Made by a program: the position numbers and the translations under genes. Shown here piece by piece: positions 43,532 to 52,550 of a DNA stretch of 64,000 nucleotides. The notes under the pieces were generated by a model. That model was not told where the DNA came from. It saw only the letters and a list, made by a program, of their open reading frames with translations, and made no database searches. This DNA is from Crocinitomicaceae bacterium (GTDB lineage Bacteria; Bacteroidota; Bacteroidia; Flavobacteriales_D; Crocinitomicaceae), in assembly GCA_028689775.1 (NCBI GenBank), contig JAQVCM010000007.1, forward strand, positions 62,001-126,000. Reading direction: 5' to 3'. The number at the start of each line of letters is the position of its first letter. Position 1 is the first letter of the stretch.

Positions 43532-44158
43532 TTAATATTCCTTAGCAGGTATTCCCTTTACAATCTTTCCAGAATTTATATTATGAACAACCATTGCCTG
43601 GCCTCCAACTTGAACATTTTCACCAATTTTAATGAATTGCTTGGTTGCTGAACCAATTCCCATTTCTGTACTTTGGCCGATTTCTGTATTTCCACCTAAA
43701 TTAACTCCTGGAGCAAGACTTGTATATTTACCAATTATGCATTCGTGACCAATTGCGCAGTTCATATTGAGAATTGAAAAATCAGCTATTATAGTTCCAT
43801 AATTTATACTGCAATTTGGATAGATAATGACTCCAGATCCGATTTTAACATCTTCTGATATCCAAGCATTTTTTGCAATGAGAGTAGGGAATGTTATATT
43901 CTCACTATTTGCCAATCTAGTTAACACTCTTTGCTTGATTGAGGGAAAAGCAACTCCTATAATGATATGAATAGGTTCTTTAATTTTTAATAAATATTCG
44001 ATTGAACCAATTATTTTTTTACCCACAAAGGTTTTCCCAATTTTTTCAATATCTCTATCAATAAAAATAATTTCAGCATCTTCCAAACCATAAAGTGAGG
44101 GATTAGAAGCAATATGTCCTCCAACACTTCCAGCTCCTATAATGTATAGTTTTTTCAT
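43532..44158 (-). CDS. PglD/NeuD-family sugar O/N-acetyltransferase
   Basis: The 208-residue product has an N-terminal Rossmann-like subdomain (KKLYIIGAGSVGGHIASN) and a left-handed beta-helix of hexapeptide repeats (about 95-205). The catalytic-type His is in MNCAIGHECIIGKYTSLAPG near residue 136, and the end is KIVKGIPAKEY. In PglD this enzyme acetylates the 4-amino group to give UDP-N,N'-diacetylbacillosamine. Its position between the PglC-like gene and the ATP-grasp genes supports that. An O-acetyltransferase role as in NeuD is the alternative. Confidence 0.85.
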   Translation of the reverse strand: MKKLYIIGAGSVGGHIASNPSLYGLEDAEIIFIDRDIEKIGKTFVGKKIIGSIEYLLKIKEPIHIIIGVAFPSIKQRVLTRLANSENITFPTLIAKNAWISEDVKIGSGVIIYPNCSINYGTIIADFSILNMNCAIGHECIIGKYTSLAPGVNLGGNTEIGQSTEMGIGSATKQFIKIGENVQVGGQAMVVHNINSGKIVKGIPAKEY

Positions 44159-44184
44159 ATATATATATATATTAACAATACTGA

Positions 44185-45201
44185 TTATCTTGAAAAGCTT
44201 CTATACTCATCTTTGAGCATATACTTAAGACCTTTCTTCGCAGGAAGTTGCCAAAGTAACTTACACCAGTCGTGATTTCCTTCTATAAAACCTGGACCAT
44301 TTTCTGTTATCACAATATCCCATCCAATTGAGCGATTTTGCGGATGTTTAATTGCCGCACCTTTAACCATTTCGATTGCTTCTTCCCAATAAGGCACTTG
44401 AAAACCAATAATGGAAACACCAGTTATAGGGTGAATATTTTCATCCATTTTAGTAATATCACTATACACTCCCGGACCTGTAACTATTCCAGAGTATTCG
44501 TCAATAAACGCCGCAAGATTTCCTGCCGCCATGTTATCAATAGGAGAGTTGACAGATATTCTTTGTCTACAACCCAAAATTACAACCTGATTGTTATCAT
44601 CTAACTGTGTAAAGATTCGAACTGTATTTACTCCTGAAGGGGAGAGTTTATTTAATTCAGGATGTTGAATAATGAACTCTTCTACTAAATCATATTGATT
44701 TGTATTCATAATGCTAAGTAGTGATTTTTCATCAAAGTTTTCTGTACTTTCAACTTTAACTCCAATACCACATTTACCATCAGATGATTTGAAAACTATT
44801 TTACCTGATGGGTTTGATAAAAGCTTGTTAACTAACTCTGGATTCTCTTTTAAAGTATCAACATCTGCTACAATATGATTAATATATTCTTTATATTCTT
44901 TAAAAAACTTACGTTTGTCATCTAAAATTGCACGTTCATTTTTCGGGTTCATTATTAGTTGATATTCAAACATATATCCGGTTCCTGCCCATTCACTTCT
45001 CTCTAATTTGTTTTTACTAATAAATCCAAATTGAAAATATTCTAAAATTGAAATATTATATTGAAATATGCATCTAAAGACATCTACTAAAATAATGAAT
45101 TTATTTTTATTTTCATTTTTGGATGTATAATTAAGAAACGATAAAAACTTCTTTTTATCGAGGTTTTTAATGTAATAGCCTAAATATATTATTCGTTTCA
45201 T
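44185..45201 (-). CDS. Sugar-transfer-associated ATP-grasp protein, copy 2
   Basis: A 338-residue protein of the ATP-grasp fold (PF14397 type). The phosphate-loop region is GKIVFKSSDGKCGIGVKVE near 132-150. The substrate/arginine region is SGVNTVRIFTQL near 208, and the metal-site end is GWDIVITENGPGFIEGNHDWCKLLW near 305. It probably joins an amino acid or other acid to an amine or sugar using ATP, but no member has a role I can name. It lies beside a paralogue at 45301 (for example YIKNLDKKKF against YLKKLETKEF), so two related ligations may occur. Confidence 0.82.
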   Translation of the reverse strand: MKRIIYLGYYIKNLDKKKFLSFLNYTSKNENKNKFIILVDVFRCIFQYNISILEYFQFGFISKNKLERSEWAGTGYMFEYQLIMNPKNERAILDDKRKFFKEYKEYINHIVADVDTLKENPELVNKLLSNPSGKIVFKSSDGKCGIGVKVESTENFDEKSLLSIMNTNQYDLVEEFIIQHPELNKLSPSGVNTVRIFTQLDDNNQVVILGCRQRISVNSPIDNMAAGNLAAFIDEYSGIVTGPGVYSDITKMDENIHPITGVSIIGFQVPYWEEAIEMVKGAAIKHPQNRSIGWDIVITENGPGFIEGNHDWCKLLWQLPAKKGLKYMLKDEYRSFSR

Positions 45202-45272
45202 TTTGTACTATATTATTTTATGTATACTATTCGATTGACTTTCGAATTGCTTATTTGTAAAAAAAGCAGAAG

Positions 45273-45299
45273 ATTAATTCATTGAATCTAAGAATTAAT
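45273..45299 (-). terminator. Weak hairpin after the first ATP-grasp gene
   Basis: attaattc (45273-45280) pairs with gaattaat (45292-45299), two bases beyond the stop. On the - strand a U-run follows about ten bases later. It could attenuate transcription between the two ATP-grasp genes. Confidence 0.35.
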
Positions 45300-45300
45300 T

Positions 45301-46326
45301 TTAAGCGTATCGACATTCTTCTAGAATATCTTTGAGGCCTTTGTTGACGGGAACTTGCCAAAGTATCTCGCACCAATTATGATTTCCCTCTATCAAATCG
45401 ATATTGTCAGAAGTTACAACAATATCCCATCCTACAGAACGATTTTCAGGATGATACTTCGCGATTTCTTTTGTGTATTTAATAACCTCATGCCACATCG
45501 GTATTTGATAACCGACTAAATACTTATTTGTAATTGGATGTCTTGAAAGTGATTTTTTCCTAATATCCTTAAAAATGCCTTCTCCATTAATTTTACCCGT
45601 ATCTAAATCAATTGAACATGCTAAATTCCCCGCAGCTAAATTATCAATATGGTTGTTAATGGTAATGCGTATTCTTGCTCCTAGAATATCGACATCACCA
45701 TCCTTATTAATGACAGTAATCATTCTTATTGTATTAACGCCTGAAGATGACAACTGATCTATCTCATCGTGTTGGATAATAAATTCTTCTGCAATATTAA
45801 GATTGTTGGCTTTCATATATGAAACTAGAGAGTTTAAATCATAATTCTCGCATAGTAAAACTTCTATACCCAAGCCACATTGACCAAATGAATTTTTCAC
45901 AACTATTTTTCCCGATTTGTTATTAAGTACTTGCATTGCTTTTTCGTTCTGTAGGTCCAAATCGCCTAGAGTGCAATAAGTATGTTTAATAAATGGTCGA
46001 TAGGCTTTATAAAATTCTAATTTATTCTCTAATATACTGCGTGATGATTTTGGTGAAGCCCACAAATCAAATTCATATTTATAACCAGTTCCTACCCATT
46101 TTTCGCGCTCTTCACTATTCTTTTCAAAAAACTTAAATATAAAATAATCCATTAAGCCTATATTGTATTTATACACAGAAAGCACAGCATCTAAAATGAT
46201 TCTAGGTTTTGTTAAATCGTAATCCTTTGAAATTTGATTTAGTAAAACTTTAAATTCCTTTGTCTCTAATTTCTTTAAATAATATCCTAAATATATACTC
46301 CTTTTTATTATACTTTTAAATTTCAT
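45301..46326 (-). CDS. Sugar-transfer-associated ATP-grasp protein, copy 1
   Basis: The 341-residue paralogue of the protein at 44185 has the same ordered motifs: GKIVVKNSFGQCGLGIEVL, SSGVNTIRMITVI, NLAAGNLACSIDLDTG and GWDIVVTSDNIDLIEGNHNWCEILW. Divergence between the copies is large, so the duplication is old or the pair was inherited together. In copy 2 the segment ENGP lines up with SDNI here near the metal site, so the two may differ in chemistry. Substrates are unknown. Confidence 0.82.
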   Translation of the reverse strand: MKFKSIIKRSIYLGYYLKKLETKEFKVLLNQISKDYDLTKPRIILDAVLSVYKYNIGLMDYFIFKFFEKNSEEREKWVGTGYKYEFDLWASPKSSRSILENKLEFYKAYRPFIKHTYCTLGDLDLQNEKAMQVLNNKSGKIVVKNSFGQCGLGIEVLLCENYDLNSLVSYMKANNLNIAEEFIIQHDEIDQLSSSGVNTIRMITVINKDGDVDILGARIRITINNHIDNLAAGNLACSIDLDTGKINGEGIFKDIRKKSLSRHPITNKYLVGYQIPMWHEVIKYTKEIAKYHPENRSVGWDIVVTSDNIDLIEGNHNWCEILWQVPVNKGLKDILEECRYA

Positions 46327-46391
46327 ATTTTTGTGTTCAACTCTTATTGGAATTTGAGATCTAAGAAGAAGTAAATAAATTTACCTATAAA

Positions 46392-47501
46392 TTATAGAAT
46401 CTCTTCTGCCATTTGATCTCCATTCATAAATTCGACATCTGGCCATTTTTCTACTATCTTCTTTAAAAGATACCTTAATTGTTTCAAATTGGTATCTCTA
46501 TAGTTTTTATCAAGTTGGCCAACAAAGTTGACTCTATGAGAGCTTAATAAGGCCGGAGCGCCCCATCTAAAAGCAGCCTCTATTTCAAGTAAACAACGAT
46601 TTGCCTCTGCATTATCGGTCTTCCCATCTGGTTCAAATTGACAATTACGGACGATGTATTTTTGGTGAAAATTATTTTCTTTACCATTATAAAGAAATTT
46701 CTTACTGAATATCCCATTTCCCATTGGATATGCCAAGAATCTCTGAACGTGAATATATTTTATACCACAATCTGCTAACGCTTTTTCTAAAAATGGACTG
46801 TAAATTCCCGCACCAGGAGTAAATTGTTTCGAACTGAAATCAAATAAATCAAGGAACATTTCTGTCCCTATTTTTATATCTTTAGTTAATTGCTCGTTTT
46901 CTGCAGAATCTTCAATGAAAAATGTTGTGGTTGGATTCGAAACGGTTACATCCTGAGGTAATACTGGTAAAGCGACCGATTTATTTTTGAAAGCTAAATG
47001 TACTGATTTGTGTCCTTGTTGTAAAGCTGCCATAAACCTCTTCACATTTATATGCTCTGTGCCGTGATAAGCAGGGTAAAAGATATTTTCTCTAATTCCC
47101 TCTTGCCACAATTCAAATACACCATTATAAGCCGATCCGTAGCCTTCCAAGGTCTTTGTAAATGGTTCCCGGTGATAGTCAGTGAAGCCAGAAGCCTTGA
47201 TTTTTTCAAAATCGGGATTAGCAACAATTGCAAGTGGTGTAAAGCAGGCATAATGCTCTTTTGAATCTTTTACCGACGTAAGCGTGTCAAACAGTTTTGA
47301 TAAATCCTCATTATCTGCAAGCGTATCGTATCTTGAGAAACGATTTGCATCAAGCGGAAGACCAGCTGATTTTAAATTATTGTAAGTGGCCTTATCCTTT
47401 ATTCTAATACTTCCGTAATCATCCACGTAGATCACAACAATTTTTCTTTTTGTTTTTTTACCTGGTAGGTTTTTTATATTTCTTAAAATAGTTTCTTTCA
47501 T
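46392..47501 (-). CDS. Deacetylase-like (NodB-fold?) protein, copy 2
   Basis: The 369-residue soluble protein has VIYVDDYGSIRI near residue 25 and YHGTEHINVKRFM near 145, then VRNCQFEPDGKTD and SSHRVNFVG. An Asp-Asp pair followed by His-x3-His is the metal-binding layout of NodB-type polysaccharide deacetylases, and I infer that superfamily. The match to classical NodB motifs is partial. It is a paralogue of the gene at 54900, motif for motif. An N- or O-deacetylase acting on a lipid-linked or nucleotide sugar is a reasonable guess. Confidence 0.65.
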   Translation of the reverse strand: MKETILRNIKNLPGKKTKRKIVVIYVDDYGSIRIKDKATYNNLKSAGLPLDANRFSRYDTLADNEDLSKLFDTLTSVKDSKEHYACFTPLAIVANPDFEKIKASGFTDYHREPFTKTLEGYGSAYNGVFELWQEGIRENIFYPAYHGTEHINVKRFMAALQQGHKSVHLAFKNKSVALPVLPQDVTVSNPTTTFFIEDSAENEQLTKDIKIGTEMFLDLFDFSSKQFTPGAGIYSPFLEKALADCGIKYIHVQRFLAYPMGNGIFSKKFLYNGKENNFHQKYIVRNCQFEPDGKTDNAEANRCLLEIEAAFRWGAPALLSSHRVNFVGQLDKNYRDTNLKQLRYLLKKIVEKWPDVEFMNGDQMAEEIL

Positions 47502-47650
47502 TTTTAATATTTTAATACTACTCTAATTTACTTTGCATTTTTTAAATTTCGATTCCTACTAATAAATAGACATATATATGCAGATTAATTTTTAGATAAA
47601 CTTTGTCTAATCTTTCATTCGCTAATCAAATAGTAAAGTAGGATTCAACC

Positions 47651-48745
47651 TTATATTGTTTTACTTGGATATTTTTTCTCGAGCTTCTTAATGAATTTCT
47701 CGCCTTTTACACCTGCTTTATTTAATATATATACAATGTACTCTTCCGAAAAATCTAAACTTTCTTCTAATTTCAGTTTAGCAGCTTCTCGCGTAATTTG
47801 TCCATCACGAATCAGGTAGCTTAAATCGACATTGGTGTCATTATATCCTAAAGTTCTATAGAAAAGATACTGTCTCAATGAATCTACTTCACAGCCGAAT
47901 CTAGAAGTATTTGTTTTCCCTTCTGGAACTTTCCATTGTAAATCGTTGAATAATAAATTTTCTATTTCATCTTCTTTCCAATGGACGTAGTCGTAGAAAG
48001 GATGGATTATTGTTAAATTATTTTTAAGAATTAATTTCTTTTTCCATTTTCCCACCATAAATTCTTGGTATTGGACTTTTAAACAGAACAAATTAGCCGC
48101 TAAAGATGGATTCAAAATAACTTGTTTCAAATATCCCATTATCCAATCCACTTTCCCTTGTCTTCCAGGACTCTGAGAGAATTTTATTAATTCTGCTTTG
48201 TACTTTTCTTCTTCTTGAATAGGTGTTCTACCTCCCCAAATTAATTTCACACCTTCTTTTATAGCTTCTAATTCTACCAATCTTTCATATCCAATTCGTT
48301 CACCTACGTTTATAAACATTAAAGATTCTGGTACAGGTCTCTTAATCCATGCATTTAAATGGTGTTTAATACACCTTTTTAAATTATTATGTTTTATAGC
48401 CCTCAAGTCAACACCTAAGATTTTACATGTACTTGCGATATTTTCAAGTGCAATTTCTGGAATAAACAAATCATCAGAAAAAACAGCTAAAGGTCTTAAT
48501 TTTAAAACTTTTACTACATACCACAAAAGATACGTACTGTCTCTACCGCCCGAAAAACCAACTACACAATCATACTTTTTAGAAGTGTTTAGGCTGAGAG
48601 GGATTTCAATGTCTTTTAGCAATTGTTCAACTCCGCGAAAATCTGTTGTTTGGAAATCCCTACAGTGTTGACAAACACCTTCTTGGTTAAGCTCAATATT
48701 TAGATAATCTGAAGGTAAAAGACATTTTATACAAGTTTTTTTCAT
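47651..48745 (-). CDS. N-acetyl sugar amidotransferase (WbpG/PseA family)
   Basis: A 364-residue PP-loop ATP pyrophosphatase. The N-terminal CIKCLLP and CQHCRDF cysteine pairs (about 4-30) look like a zinc ribbon, and the PP-loop is GFSGGRDSTYLLW near 63-75. The family converts a sugar N-acetyl group to acetamidino using ammonia from a HisH-like glutaminase with a HisF-like partner. Neither partner gene is in this window. It sits between a glycosyltransferase and a deacetylase-like gene. Confidence 0.87.
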   Translation of the reverse strand: MKKTCIKCLLPSDYLNIELNQEGVCQHCRDFQTTDFRGVEQLLKDIEIPLSLNTSKKYDCVVGFSGGRDSTYLLWYVVKVLKLRPLAVFSDDLFIPEIALENIASTCKILGVDLRAIKHNNLKRCIKHHLNAWIKRPVPESLMFINVGERIGYERLVELEAIKEGVKLIWGGRTPIQEEEKYKAELIKFSQSPGRQGKVDWIMGYLKQVILNPSLAANLFCLKVQYQEFMVGKWKKKLILKNNLTIIHPFYDYVHWKEDEIENLLFNDLQWKVPEGKTNTSRFGCEVDSLRQYLFYRTLGYNDTNVDLSYLIRDGQITREAAKLKLEESLDFSEEYIVYILNKAGVKGEKFIKKLEKKYPSKTI

Positions 48746-48783
48746 GGGTATAGTTTTTTTATAATTATCAAACCGTAAGTAAA

Positions 48784-49911
48784 TTATTTAGGTTGAATTC
48801 TATCTAAAATAATGTTTGTATTTAACGAGGTGAATTTTTCGGAAGCTGCACTTGAATTAAATCTATATTGCCGATGCATTTCTTTAGTAGTGCTAAGCGC
48901 ATCAATAAAATTTATAATTTCTTTAATTTCATTTGCTTCGAATATTTGACCTATATTTAATTTTTCAATTATATCGGCCAAATCAGATTCTTTACTTGCG
49001 ATACCAAGTATTGGATTGCCCACAGACATATTATTGAATATTTTACTTGGAATGGAACGTTTAGATTCGGTGCCAACCAAACTCACCACAGCCAAATCAG
49101 CTGCAGCTAGAGAAAATGGCAAAACTGAAGGATCCTGCCAGGGTAAAAAAATGCAATTTTTCAACTTGTACTCATCTCTTTTTTTTATCAATGCTTCTTT
49201 TCTTAATCCTTCTCCGATAATTAAAAATATTATATTCTCGTTCGTTACATTATTTGCTACTTCAATGATTGGTTCCACGCCACTAGAGGCACCCAAATTT
49301 CCAGAGTACATAACGATAAACTTATTTTCTAAATGATGTTTTTTAACAAAAGAGTTGTCAGATTTATGAATCATTCTAAACTCCGAATTATCAGTCCAGA
49401 GTGGCATTATTACTACCTCTTTATTTTCTACAAAGGGCTGTAACATTTCAGCCATTCCTTTTGTTAAAGTAAAAACAAACTCGGCTCCTCCCAATGCCTT
49501 TTTTATTGCTTTCTTCCAAAGAAGAGACAGTATCTTCGTTTTTTTTACAAAGCCAAGATCGAGAACACGCACAATATCTAAATCGAAAATGAGCTGATAA
49601 TATTTATTTCTACAAAATAGTGGTAATAGAGGTGCTAATGGCGGGTTGGTAACAATAATCAATTCATCCTTTCGATAAGTGAATAAGACCTTAAACCAGA
49701 TTTGCATAAAACCCATCGTCCAACTAAAAACTCTTTTGGGTATTGTTTCTCGATTGTATCGGACAATACTGTCTATTTTCACATTCTTATCCAGCAGTAT
49801 TTTTCGTTCAACCACTCTTCCTGTAATCAATACACAATCATATCCTTTCGCTACAAATGCATTTACAATATCAATCATTAGATATCCTGTATCTTGATTG
49901 ATGAACACCAT
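48784..49911 (-). CDS. Glycosyltransferase, GT4 (WbuB-like)
   Basis: A 375-residue GT-B enzyme starting MVFINQDTGYLMIDIVNAF. The C-terminal nucleotide-sugar half has MYSGNLGASSGVEPI near 205 and IPSKIFNNMSVGNPILGIA near 290. The usual retaining-GT4 Glu-x7-Glu is not obvious (KRSIPSKIFNNMSVGNPI), as in WbuB relatives. It probably adds a deoxy or amino sugar to the lipid-linked repeat unit. ATG 49911 is preferred; a GTG three codons earlier (49920) is equally in frame. Confidence 0.8.
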   Translation of the reverse strand: MVFINQDTGYLMIDIVNAFVAKGYDCVLITGRVVERKILLDKNVKIDSIVRYNRETIPKRVFSWTMGFMQIWFKVLFTYRKDELIIVTNPPLAPLLPLFCRNKYYQLIFDLDIVRVLDLGFVKKTKILSLLWKKAIKKALGGAEFVFTLTKGMAEMLQPFVENKEVVIMPLWTDNSEFRMIHKSDNSFVKKHHLENKFIVMYSGNLGASSGVEPIIEVANNVTNENIIFLIIGEGLRKEALIKKRDEYKLKNCIFLPWQDPSVLPFSLAAADLAVVSLVGTESKRSIPSKIFNNMSVGNPILGIASKESDLADIIEKLNIGQIFEANEIKEIINFIDALSTTKEMHRQYRFNSSAASEKFTSLNTNIILDRIQPK

Positions 49912-49981
49912 TTTCTTCACTATTTTTTTTTTTACTTATTAATCGAACGATTTATATTTTTCACTTTTTTTTAAATTATTT

Positions 49982-51127
49982 TTATTCAGCTTGATTTAAT
50001 ATTTTGTGACCACTCGCAAGAAGTATTATATCCTTTTTAAATATAGCAAGATCAGAAAGAACCATTTCTTTCACCAAAGCTGGAAGATCATATTTCGGTT
50101 TCCAATTTAATTTTTCATTTGCTTTTGAAGGATCACCTATTAAGATGTCTACTTCAGTTGGTCTAAAATATCTTGGGTCGATCGCAACAACTTCGTTTCC
50201 TATTAGACAACCAACTTCTTGTGGTTTTCTTCCCGTTACAGATTCAAATAGAATTTCGTCAATTGCATCTATATAACCTATTTCTTCAAGTCCATCACCT
50301 TTAAAACTTAAAGAGATACCAGTCTCTAAGAAAGACATTCTTATAAAATCTCTAACTTTTGTAGTAACCCCAGTTGCTATAACATAATCTTCAGCTTTTT
50401 CTTGTTGTAAAATTCGCCACATTGCTTCTACGTAATCTTTTGCATGACCCCAATCTCTTTTGGCATCCAAATTCCCCATGTAGAATTTTTCTTGTAAGCC
50501 TAAAACAATTTTTGAAACTGCTCTTGTGATTTTTCTAGTAACAAAGGTTTCTCCTCTTAGTGGAGACTCATGATTAAATAAAATTCCATTACATGCATAC
50601 ATATTATAAGCTTCACGGTAATTTACTGTAATCCAATACGCATATATTTTAGCTACTGCATACGGCGAGCGCGGATAGAAGGGAGTGTTTTCCGATTGTG
50701 GTACTGCCTGCACTAATCCATAAAGTTCAGATGTTGAAGCTTGGTAAATTTTAGTTTTTTCACTCATGCCTAATAGTCGGACGGCTTCTAAAATTCGCAA
50801 GGTTCCTATGCCGTCTGCGTTGGCTGTATATTCAGGCATCTCGAAACTAACTTGAACATGACTCATGGCTGCAAGGTTATAAATTTCGTCAGGTTGTGTT
50901 TCCTGTATTATTCTTGTCAGGTTCATTGAGTCTGTTAAATCACCATAATGTAATTTAAACCTTATGTTTTTTTGATGTGGATCTTGATATAAATGATCAA
51001 TCCTATCAGTATTGAATAAAGAAGCTCTTCTTTTTATACCATGAACCATATAGCCTTTTTCAAGCAGTAATTCTGCTAAATACGCGCCATCTTGTCCGGT
51101 TATTCCTGTTATTAATGCTGTTTTCAT
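49982..51127 (-). CDS. gmd: GDP-mannose 4,6-dehydratase
   Basis: A 381-residue extended SDR that makes GDP-4-keto-6-deoxymannose, the first step toward GDP-fucose, -rhamnose or -perosamine. The NADP motif is [15 protein letters not shown]. Catalytic residues lie in [13 protein letters not shown] and [12 protein letters not shown] (Tyr-x3-Lys), and [16 protein letters not shown] is intact. The partner epimerase/reductase fcl is two genes upstream, so GDP-L-fucose is the expected product. A 13-bp hairpin lies just before the start codon. Confidence 0.95.
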   Translation of the reverse strand: MKTALITGITGQDGAYLAELLLEKGYMVHGIKRRASLFNTDRIDHLYQDPHQKNIRFKLHYGDLTDSMNLTRIIQETQPDEIYNLAAMSHVQVSFEMPEYTANADGIGTLRILEAVRLLGMSEKTKIYQASTSELYGLVQAVPQSENTPFYPRSPYAVAKIYAYWITVNYREAYNMYACNGILFNHESPLRGETFVTRKITRAVSKIVLGLQEKFYMGNLDAKRDWGHAKDYVEAMWRILQQEKAEDYVIATGVTTKVRDFIRMSFLETGISLSFKGDGLEEIGYIDAIDEILFESVTGRKPQEVGCLIGNEVVAIDPRYFRPTEVDILIGDPSKANEKLNWKPKYDLPALVKEMVLSDLAIFKKDIILLASGHKILNQAE

Positions 51128-51140
51128 CTGTTGTGTTTTT

Positions 51141-51170
51141 TGATTTTAATTCACTAATGAATTAAAATCA
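51141..51170 (-). other. Perfect 13-bp hairpin in the gmd leader
   Basis: tgattttaattca and tgaattaaaatca flank the loop ctaa, 14 bases before the gmd start. On the - strand the stem is followed by adenines, so it is not a terminator. It may regulate translation or stabilise the transcript. Confidence 0.6.
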
Positions 51171-51207
51171 GATTAATTTGAAATGTATTTTTATTTTTCG
51201 AATATAT

Positions 51208-51549
51208 TTAAGCTCTATCATAATCATCTTCTATCCTTACAATATCGTCTTCTTCAAAGGAATTTCCCCATTGTACTTCAATAAAAACTAAATCTTCTGA
51301 TCCTAAATTATGTATTCTATGTTTAGCTTTGAGCGGGATAATCGCAACTTCACCTATTTTGTAAATCTTTTCAATTCCATTTAGTGTTATCAACGCTTCC
51401 CCTGATACGATCGTCCAAACTTCTGAACGATGATAATGATATTGATATGAAAGTCTACCTCCTGGTTTAACAACTATCCTTTTAACTTTATACTTGAGAT
51501 TATTTTCTAATACAAAATATTCTCCCCACGGTCGTATAGCATGTTCCAT
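51208..51549 (-). CDS. Stand-alone ManC-type cupin (mannose-6-phosphate isomerase domain)
   Basis: A 113-residue single-domain cupin. RPWGEYFVLENN, YKVKRIVVKPGGRLSYQYHYHRSEVWTIV (metal-site His and Glu) and AIIPLKAKHRIHNL match the C-terminal isomerase domain of bifunctional ManC, without the nucleotidyltransferase half. It should interconvert fructose-6-P and mannose-6-P for GDP-sugar supply. ATG 51549 starts two bases after the fcl stop; the frame reaches upstream into fcl. ManB and a guanylyltransferase are not in the window. Confidence 0.85.
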   Translation of the reverse strand: MEHAIRPWGEYFVLENNLKYKVKRIVVKPGGRLSYQYHYHRSEVWTIVSGEALITLNGIEKIYKIGEVAIIPLKAKHRIHNLGSEDLVFIEVQWGNSFEEDDIVRIEDDYDRA

Positions 51550-51551
51550 AT

Positions 51552-52502
51552 TTATATTTTTACTTTTCTGTAATCTGATTGGTGCTCCAAAAACCATTTA
51601 TACGTTTTTGTAATTCCTTCTTTTAACGCAATTTCGCTTTGCCAGCCTTCTTCGCTCATTTTTGAAACATCTAATAGTTTACGTGGCGTTCCATCTGGTT
51701 TAGTTGAATCCCATATAATAGCGCCTTTATGACCCACAATTTGCTGAATAGTCTCTGCTAATTCTTTGATTGATATATCTTCTCCAGTTCCAATATTATA
51801 TAAATCAGACGTTAATTCATTAACAAGGGCAAAATGGACTGCATTTGCCAAATCATCCACGATGAGGAATTCTCTTTTAGGCGTTCCTGATCCCCATAAT
51901 GTGACGGGACAGTGGTTATTTAGTTTTGCTTCGTGAAATTTACGCATCATAGCAGGCAAAACATGTGAAGATTCTAGGTCAAAATTATCATTTGATCCGT
52001 ACAAATTAGTTGGCATCAAACTCACAAAATTTTTACCATATTGCTTTCGCACTGCTTCACAGGCTTTTACGCCTGCTATCTTCGCAATGGCATACCATTC
52101 ATTTGTAGGTTCTAATTGACCAGTCAGAAGGTATTCCTCTTTTAGAGGTTGGGGTGCCATTTTAGGATAAATACAAGAGCTTCCTAAAAAGATAAATTTT
52201 TCCACATTATTTTCAAGAGATGTGTTTATTAAATTATTTTGAATTTGTAAGTTTTGCATTAAGAAAGAGTAGGGATTGTCATTGTTTGCCAAAATTCCTC
52301 CTACTCTAGCTGCTGCATCAATAACGACCTCTGGTTGTTCAGCTTTAAAAAAATCTTGAACTTGTGTTTGGTTTTGTAGATCTAGCTCACTGCTTGTTCT
52401 ACCTATTAAGTTTTTAAATCCTTTGTCATTCAAGAAACGCCATACAGCTGAACCCACCATTCCTTTGTGGCCCGCAATATATATTTTTGTATTATTATCC
52501 AT
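51552..52502 (-). CDS. fcl: GDP-L-fucose synthase
   Basis: The 316-residue SDR epimerase/reductase converts GDP-4-keto-6-deoxymannose to GDP-L-fucose with NADPH. Motifs are IYIAGHKGMVGSAVWRFL at the N-terminus, LGSSCIYPKMAPQPLKEE, the catalytic Tyr-x3-Lys in NEWYAIAKIAGVK, and NLYGSNDNFDLESSHVLPA. The start MDNNTKIYIAGH at 52502 matches the family; the frame extends ten codons upstream. It lies with the cupin and gmd as a GDP-fucose supply unit. Confidence 0.95.
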   Translation of the reverse strand: MDNNTKIYIAGHKGMVGSAVWRFLNDKGFKNLIGRTSSELDLQNQTQVQDFFKAEQPEVVIDAAARVGGILANNDNPYSFLMQNLQIQNNLINTSLENNVEKFIFLGSSCIYPKMAPQPLKEEYLLTGQLEPTNEWYAIAKIAGVKACEAVRKQYGKNFVSLMPTNLYGSNDNFDLESSHVLPAMMRKFHEAKLNNHCPVTLWGSGTPKREFLIVDDLANAVHFALVNELTSDLYNIGTGEDISIKELAETIQQIVGHKGAIIWDSTKPDGTPRKLLDVSKMSEEGWQSEIALKEGITKTYKWFLEHQSDYRKVKI

Positions 52503-52550
52503 TTTAAAAAAAATAAAGTATAAAATTTTCAAGTTGTTTGTAGAGAATTA

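Noticed and set aside
51550..51597. Longer N-terminus for the cupin protein starting at 51597
   Set aside because: It would overlap the end of fcl by 46 bases and adds residues outside the cupin fold; ATG 51549 follows the fcl stop by two bases.
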